Source: Owenia fusiformis (Eukaryota > Annelida > Polychaeta > Sabellida > Oweniidae). From it: DNA of 64,000 bases. The position numbers were made by a program, and so were the translations under genes. Positions 57,701-64,000 of this stretch are shown here, one piece after another (position 1 is the stretch's first letter; every line of letters starts with the position of its first letter). The notes under the pieces are model-generated. The model was given only the letters and a program-made list of their open reading frames with translations, searched no databases and was not told where the DNA came from. The DNA lies in assembly GCA_903813345.2 (NCBI GenBank), contig CAIIXF020000010.1, positions 27,862,425-27,926,424 on the forward strand, written 5' to 3'.

Positions 57701-60132
57701 AATATACACATATTTTTATAAAATAGGATGAAAAGCAATGTACAATACTCGTATTACAAATTGATAGGTAAGATTACTTGATGAAAGAATTTGGCGTGTA
57801 TACACTTTTGGATATGGTCAGCTATAAAAAGTTTAAACTGCATATGGGGTTTGCAATGAGGTGAAAATTTATAAATGTGACATATAATCGAAACCGAAAG
57901 TAGGAAGGGAAATAATAGGCTATATTACGTGGATATTGTTAGAACCGTGTTTGATAAAGTACGATGCTAGTTTACCCTGACCTAGTTCTCTTAACTTATT
58001 TGACCTACTTCCTCAACCTTCTAAGAGTCACATTCTTTCATTTTTGTTCATGGATTGCATTTTATTACCCTGTAAATACCATTATGACTGAAGTCTTGCT
58101 CGGGGACATGGTTTGGAGATTATATAGGTTGTAATCTGTCTGCCACTTCCTAGTGGATAAACGAGTAAAGGCAGACATATAAATAACCATAGGCGATCGA
58201 CCTACCAATGTGTATTTACCATTTCATGTATATCACCTTAAAAATCTTTGGAATTTTGTAAAACAGAGAAGTTATGTAATATTCAAAGTAAAAAAGTGTT
58301 TAAATTTTCCCAAAATGAACACATATATGTAACAAGATTTAGCTTCCCTGGATTAATGTATAACTTTTTAGAAACTACATGTACATATGACAATGAACGA
58401 TATGAAACCACAGAACGAATATTAATACAATAACGTCATTTTGAAGGGCAATATAGTAAAATGAATGCCTTCTAAACTAGCACTAAAACCCCTAGAACTG
58501 GCCCGACAAGGTGGTAATAATTGATATTCTTGTATACATAGTTTTCTTAATAAAACATGTTGACATGCGACGCTCTAATATGGCGGCGGTTTGGTTTATC
58601 CTTGTATGTCATGAAAATATATCTTGGGTAATGTGGTTAAAAATGAAAGACGAATGCATATGCGAGAACGATGTGGTTTTTACAGAAATGTCTCTAATAT
58701 ATTAATTCGGGGAAATGTGCATGCACCTACCTACGATTATATAATGAATACTAACTATAGGATACTTAAAGGTTGCTCGAAATGTAAAGTAATCAGATGG
58801 CATTTTATGGCATACATAAGTGGCATTCATAACGTCGAGACAGACATGATCCAGTTCCAAAACAATTGTCAGTCATATTACAGGTGATCATGAAGATCAA
58901 AGAAGACGTCAATGATAAGAATCCTCTCCAAAAAATAATAATTTTCACAAACTGGTAGTATTTCCTGATTATTAATTTCACACTTCGCAAGTATTTCGAG
59001 CGTTTCCGTAAAAAATGTATCTCCTTTTTCTAGTTTGCTGACATTTTTATTTGTTAATTATAAGTTTTATTAAAGATGAGTTCAATGGTTATCAATGACA
59101 TAACAATCCAGACACAACACGCAGTAGCCAAATCTCATAAAGTAAATAATCACATAAAAGTACCTCTACATGCGCATGCGCCGTGTAAGTCTGTGTGCAG
59201 TATGTAATCATTATTTTAAAATTTGATAAAGATTACACAATGTAACATCCTTAAAGTCCTATATTCTTCAATATATTGATTTCCAAGTCGTATCTTTATG
59301 AATTTAATACACATGTATTTTGAAAAAGAAAATACTGCTATATCATGATATAGTTTATTCGTGTCATCAACCAAGAGGGTAAATTGGGTAAGCTGCAGTT
59401 TCTGTGGTTATATTTTACTTACAACCCATTGTCCCAAATTTTTAATTATCGTTTTGCTCTCTGTGACTTATCATTTAACCCATATTGATTATAAACTGAG
59501 TTAATAAGCAAGGTGTCAGAAAAATTTAATAATAGTTGTGATAGAATCAATCGATTTGATTTGAAACCAAGATTATAATTTGAAACACATTTGAAAGGAG
59601 GAGAATTGATGAGCAAAAAAACAGTTCAACAAATGTAACTATATAACGTAAGTTTTTTTGCAATGTAACTGCAAATTTGGGGAAAGTTTAAACCACTTAT
59701 CCTTTCTTCCAAATAGTGGTAGGAGAACAAATTTGTAAAACGCGCAATGAGGTATTTGTGGTTAAAATCGTAATAAATTCAATTTTAAAGTAAAAGTAAA
59801 ACAAAATTCATATTTTTAAAGCATCATGAAAAAAAGTAGATTTTTAGTAACGTATACGGTGACGCGATAGCCTCTTGAGAACATAGACTATTTATAAACT
59901 TATAAACATAAATTATTTACTGCCATATGATAATCAAATGAACACGATGCTAATTGTGATTTATTGTTAAAAATTCGTGACTGAGCAGTATCAAGATTGA
60001 TTTATACCATCGTTTACAAGAAGTTCTATTTTCCCAGGGAGCATTGCGTATAAGTGATGTTATACCAAGGGGACTGCAAAAAACAGGAAACGTCAAACTT
60101 TACGTCATACGTATACGTCAATAGGAAATTGA
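57701..60132. other. sequence upstream of the receptor gene
   Basis: It contains the small repeat at 58429-58520 (listed separately) and a possible stem at 58136-58181 (TGTCTGCC / GGCAGACA). No exon of the receptor gene was recognised here. Any 5' UTR exon or promoter would have to lie in this stretch or beyond, but none can be pointed to. Confidence 0.4.
58429..58520 (-). mobile_element. about 92-bp relative of the element at 26382
   Basis: CAATAACGTCATTTTGAAGG leads into GCAATATAGTAAAATGAATG and GCACTAAAACCCCTAGAACTG and ends GGTGGTAATAAT. Read in reverse complement it matches 26382-26475 at most positions. One copy is therefore inserted in a tandem array and this one in unrelated sequence, which defines a dispersed family with ends TTACCACCTTG and AATGACGTTATTG. 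Confidence 0.75.
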
Positions 60133-60154
60133 ATCTTCTTTTTGTACTTTCAGA
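60133..60154 (+). promoter_or_regulatory. possible 5' UTR splice acceptor of the receptor gene
   Basis: A polypyrimidine run (CTTCTTTTTGTACTTTCAG) ends in CAG at 60151-60153, some 210 bp before the start codon. This fits a 5' UTR intron whose first exon lies further upstream. It is only a sequence match, and transcription could equally start nearby. Confidence 0.4.
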
Positions 60155-60363
60155 TATGGAGATAAAATAACAAGGATACATCCTTGGGACTTCAAGCAGA
60201 TCGATACCACTTGAATTGATAGAACTCCAAGCAAATCTGAACGTGATCTGAAATGGTTAGTTCAACAGAATAAAAAACATATAAGCTTACGTTTTCTCAA
60301 GTCCTCTCAAGTAGAGGTTGCGCAAGAGTTTAAGACTCCATACCCTAACTAATAAGCGTAACC

Positions 60364-61659
60364 ATGGCAAACTCGATAGCCTCTTACAACAAGACATCAT
60401 TGATGTATAGGAACGGTCAGGTGATGACACGTATAAAAGCAGATATCGACGTTGCCATGGACACACTAAGTACGATTGCCACAACAAGTAGCGAGGGACT
60501 GACCACAGTTGGTAACTTCACAAATAATACGGATGGCGGGGGAGGGGGACCGTTCATACTTTATCCTTACATGATGGCGCCAAAGGAATTCGTTGTTCCG
60601 ATCTATGGATTCTTTACACCGTTCCTTATAATACTGACGATTGTTACGAATACTTTAGTGTGCGTGGTTCTTATGAAAAAGAACATGAGATCTCCGACAA
60701 ACACCCTCCTAGTCGCGATGGCGGTGAGTGATATGTTCACTGGAATATTTCCCATGCCAGTGTTTCTCCATTTCTACGCCTTTGGGTACTTTAAAGACTA
60801 TGTCAGCATTGACTGGTGTTACCTATATTTGTACTTTTCAGACATTATACCAACGATATTTCATACCGCTTCTATCTGGCTGACAATGGGACTGGCTTTA
60901 CAGCGATACATTTACGTCTGCTATAGTATTAAGGCAAAACAATGGTGCACGATACCTGCTACCATCAAAGGCATTATAGTCGCATACGTTCTCGCCATTC
61001 TTTCACAAGCTAGTAAATTTGGTGAAAATATTATTGATCCGATCGAGGTTGATTCTCAACGTACCCCGGGGGAAATTTTCACGGGATGTTTACTACAAAG
61101 ACGCTCGTGGGTGTTGAGCATCGAAGACATTTACTACAACATCTATTTTTGGTTCCGTGTTATATTCATCCACATGATTCCGTGTACGTCACTGGTGGTG
61201 CTGAATGCCCTATTGATCCATGCAATGAAGAACGCGCAGAAGCGACGCCAGATGCTTTTAAAACAAAATAGGAAAAGCGAATCGAAGAAGTTAAAAGACA
61301 GTAACTGCACTACACTGATGTTAGTGGCGGTGGTAGGTGTTTTTCTACTGGTCGAAGTTCCACAAGGCGTTGTTTTCATCATCATTATAGTAGAAAATAC
61401 ATTTAAAATAGGACTAGTGCCTCCCATAACAATGAACACAATTGCCCTATTTACAAATTTCTTCATTATTTTCTCTTACCCACTTAACTTCTTTATATAT
61501 TGTGGAATGAGCAGGCAGTTTCGAGATACGTTCAGAAGGTTGTTCAGTCGCGGCACTGCTCCCTCTGACCGCGAACACTCTCAATACACCGCCCTAGCTA
61601 CCGAGAACGGAAAATCCGCCTATTTAACAACACCGGCTACTGGAGACACGGCCATCTGA
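60364..61659 (+). CDS. neuropeptide GPCR of the sex-peptide / myoinhibitory-peptide receptor family
   Basis: 431 residues in one exon. The start has a strong context (AACCATGG), and no extension with better support is visible. The extracellular N-terminus (about 1-77) has glycosylation sequons at N9, N51 and N54 and a Gly run at 58-62. Seven membrane segments follow: about 78-103 (N96), 112-137 (S122-D123), 152-178, 200-217, 261-288 (P273), 314-342 (P333) and 356-380. C152 and C242 are placed for the TM3-ECL2 disulphide. Family marks are MRSPTN (108-113), IPTIFHTASIWLT (162-174) and QRYIYVC (180-186), where Q replaces the Asp/Glu of the usual DRY, plus NFFIY (375-379) in place of NPxxY and helix 8 SRQFRDTF. 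These are typical of SPR/MIPR receptors, which bind W(X)nWamide peptides in protostomes. Ligand and coupling here are inferred. A related FMRFamide-like receptor is the main alternative. Confidence 0.85.
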   Translation: MANSIASYNKTSLMYRNGQVMTRIKADIDVAMDTLSTIATTSSEGLTTVGNFTNNTDGGGGGPFILYPYMMAPKEFVVPIYGFFTPFLIILTIVTNTLVCVVLMKKNMRSPTNTLLVAMAVSDMFTGIFPMPVFLHFYAFGYFKDYVSIDWCYLYLYFSDIIPTIFHTASIWLTMGLALQRYIYVCYSIKAKQWCTIPATIKGIIVAYVLAILSQASKFGENIIDPIEVDSQRTPGEIFTGCLLQRRSWVLSIEDIYYNIYFWFRVIFIHMIPCTSLVVLNALLIHAMKNAQKRRQMLLKQNRKSESKKLKDSNCTTLMLVAVVGVFLLVEVPQGVVFIIIIVENTFKIGLVPPITMNTIALFTNFFIIFSYPLNFFIYCGMSRQFRDTFRRLFSRGTAPSDREHSQYTALATENGKSAYLTTPATGDTAI

Positions 61660-62283
61660 CTAGACGGCCCCACAAACAGCACAAGCAAGGCATCAACTAA
61701 TGTCAGTCAGCTTTCTTAAAAGCTTGTAAACATATTGCCATCGGATGAAATGTGCAACTCAACTAACAATGTGTGGTTGTTAGTATAACAAGACAAATGT
61801 GAATGTGTTACGTCAGAATGTGATATCACTATAATTATACATGAGTACTATCTGTAGATTTATATTAATATGAGATTGAATTGTCATAATTCCATGAGAT
61901 CGCGGGAGATGTCCCAACCTGGGTATTTCACCAAATACTCGGTCTCGGTGGAGTTATCACGCTGAAATGCTGCTAGTGACAAACGTGTTTATTGTTTTAG
62001 TTCGTTCGCAGATAAATGGAAATACTATTCATAAAATACAAGAGACTAAGACGATAGATGACAAATAAGTTAGCTACTGGTTTTCTTTAGGGATAGAACT
62101 GACCACTAATGAGGAATGGCAGTTCGTGCAGAACAGTTCATTTCGGCCATACGTGGTCTCATGAAAGACAATGAGAAAGAGACCAGATATGTACTAGTAT
62201 CTAGTAGTATCTAAGTGGGATAATCGATGAGACCCCTATGAGTTCGTGCTATAATGAACATGGGGACGAGCAGGGGGGACTCC

Positions 62284-62459
62284 AATAAAGGACAAATCCA
62301 AATTAACCTACCATGAACGAGTTAATGGAGGGGTTGGTTGTGATGACGTTCCAACAGACAAATAATAAAGATGTACATATATACGAAGTACCAGTATATA
62401 AATATGTGTCAATAGATGTAATAAGATAGTGTTCTGGCAATGAGCTTCGGTCTAATAAA
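62284..62459 (+). terminator. candidate polyadenylation signals of the receptor gene
   Basis: AATAAA occurs at 62284-62289, 62364-62369 and 62454-62459, giving a 3' UTR of about 630-820 nt. Such hexamers are common in AT-rich DNA, so the choice among them, or any of them, is uncertain. Confidence 0.4.
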
Positions 62460-64000
62460 CTGCAATCTGAATTTTGTAAGATTGGTTGATATGAACAACT
62501 ATTGAGATAAGAATATCTAATTGAATATTGGTACTATGGTATGAGAATACGGGACTGAAGTGTGATAACATGTAATGAGATATTTATCATGAGTTACAAT
62601 GTATGATGTCTGAAATACACTCCGTAAATTGGACGTATCGTGTAAAAGGTAGAAACGAAACGCAAACATGTTGATCTACAAAGATCTATATGTTTCCTTG
62701 AATCATGAATCAATCGTTTATGAATACCATCTGATGAAAATATAAATGTTCACTAATGTTATGCTAGTCGTTAGAGAATATTGATATCTACTTGTTCCTA
62801 AACTACATCTAAAATGCCCTCATATCAGTAATCGAATTATAACACAGATAATGAAACAACATTGTATCAGCTATAGAACATAATTATCTAGACGGCACTA
62901 CCCATGAACGTAAAACAAATATAAGACTGCCCGTTGTAACTTTTCAAACCATAAGCATGTCTGAATCATTTCTCTTTGATAATGATATCCCCCTTAATGA
63001 CATCTTAACTGTTCCGAATGCTGCAAAAAATGAAACGTCGTTCGATACTTAACTCTCGATTATAATGTTGTTTAATGGCTTAACGCTAGTACAATAAAAC
63101 GTCACCAAGCTTGAAATATCTACGAGCCCGCTTCAAGTTGATCGGGTTGAACGAGATATTGCAGATCATGTACATGTATCTCATAGATAGCGTTAACATT
63201 CCAATCGTAAAGTCATCAAACGAACACGATATGAATGTCAAGAATAATATTTATAGCCTCTCACTTGAGGACCACAAATTATCGTAGATTTTTTCATTTG
63301 GTTCAGAATGGCAAATCTGATAACTAGGCCCCATCACTCCAAATTTCCTCGGTGCAGTTTTATTGGGAAACTGGTGAAGCAGACGTCCATCAATCATATG
63401 AGCGACTGCGCATGATTAAACAGCCTAGTGCTAACAGTTGGCTAACAACACGTGGCCCCGTAATTGAAGCATGCATAATAGAATCGAAGGCTATAGCAAC
63501 ATCAGGTGGCAATGTCATTTTTTCTAGAGATAACAAAAGTCACTTTTTGATGTGGGACAGTGTTTGGTTATCCCTATTTTGATACTACTGAACACATCTT
63601 CCCTTCTAGTAACGAACTGTAAAAAGACTGATCGCATACGATGGAACATCTTGTATGGATGTGTGATCATCTCCTTCTGGCCATGCATATACACGGTAGT
63701 TTTATATCGCACTCATATAATATTAACTTCTGGAAATTATTGAAAATTGTTAAATCATCGTATTTTTAGTCAATTGATCAGATATTCCGAAGGGGCGGAA
63801 ACTACGAAATACATGCATCCTTTTGACCCCAGTTGATTGGAATGGATGCCCCGTGGTCATATGTCCCCTCCCAGTTGGACACTGGGATCGTCATACTACT
63901 TGTTCATCGTCTCATTTAGAAAAGGTTGTGTGATTAGTTTTCGATAGGGTTTATTGGACTTGAGTATAACATCTTCAATCGCCATTGAAGGATGCATTTC
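62460..64000. other. unassigned sequence downstream of the receptor gene
   Basis: No repeat, RNA or gene recognised. The plus-strand frame at 63352-63582 has no motif and overlaps others in different frames. Confidence 0.4.

Noticed and set aside
57301-57709. Overlapping plus (70-codon) and minus (115-codon) frames as genes
   Set aside because: Their shared HILHA(N/K)RL peptide comes from an inverted repeat read on both strands.
60287-60487. 66-codon minus-strand frame across the receptor start
   Set aside because: Antisense shadow of the receptor's 5' end.
61143-61466. 107-codon minus-strand frame
   Set aside because: Antisense shadow of the receptor coding sequence.
1-64000. tRNA and rRNA genes
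   Set aside because: I looked for B-box-like GGTTCGAATCC and conserved rRNA blocks and found none convincing. Near matches such as GGTTCGTCCC at 10600 lack a cloverleaf.

Overview
The window is AT-rich animal nuclear DNA. It has no operons and no bacterial-type gene density. The only gene I can name is an intronless coding sequence near the right end (60364-61659). It encodes a class A neuropeptide GPCR of the sex-peptide-receptor / myoinhibitory-peptide-receptor (SPR/MIPR) type. That family, the base composition, and the mixture of small DNA transposons and minisatellites suggest a marine invertebrate, probably a protostome such as a mollusc, annelid or brachiopod. The species cannot be fixed from the sequence alone.

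Layout. Positions 1-60130 are essentially a gene desert filled with repeats. There are tandem arrays of many periods: 18 bp at 1.4 kb, 21 bp at 18.5 kb, 52 bp at 23.5 kb, 118 bp at 26.2 kb, about 104 bp at 28.9 kb, about 50 bp at 32.9 kb, about 160 bp at 34.1 kb, about 237 bp at 37.9 kb, 41 and 45 bp at 45.3-46.7 kb, and 67 bp at 53.1-56.0 kb. Between and inside them lie non-autonomous DNA transposons and foldback elements at about 3.5, 5.4, 14.3, 22.7, 26.4, 33.0, 34.4, 42.7, 48.8, 52.9 and 57.3 kb. Several have readable target-site duplications: 9 bp for a Mutator-like element, TTA for a Harbinger-like one, TA for a mariner-like one, and ATTAT for a family I cannot place. Weak coding remnants appear at 278-622 (-), 20381-20650 (+), 39440-40210 (an inverted duplication of one protein-like segment) and 40351-40578 (-).

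The most striking structure is the 67-bp satellite: 43 copies whose spacing shows no net length change. Its monomer contains one terminal inverted repeat of a short transposon whose opposite terminus sits just outside the array at 52886. A related but separate element with similar termini lies at 22651-23411. Tandem arrays and transposons are entangled throughout: three elements are inserted inside three unrelated arrays, and one terminus appears to have seeded an array. From 60.1 kb rightwards the receptor gene has a possible 5' UTR splice acceptor, a good start context and several AATAAA signals downstream. The last 1.5 kb shows nothing recognisable.

Everything was read by eye. Period lengths and copy numbers were counted from coordinates, but no alignment or database search was run.
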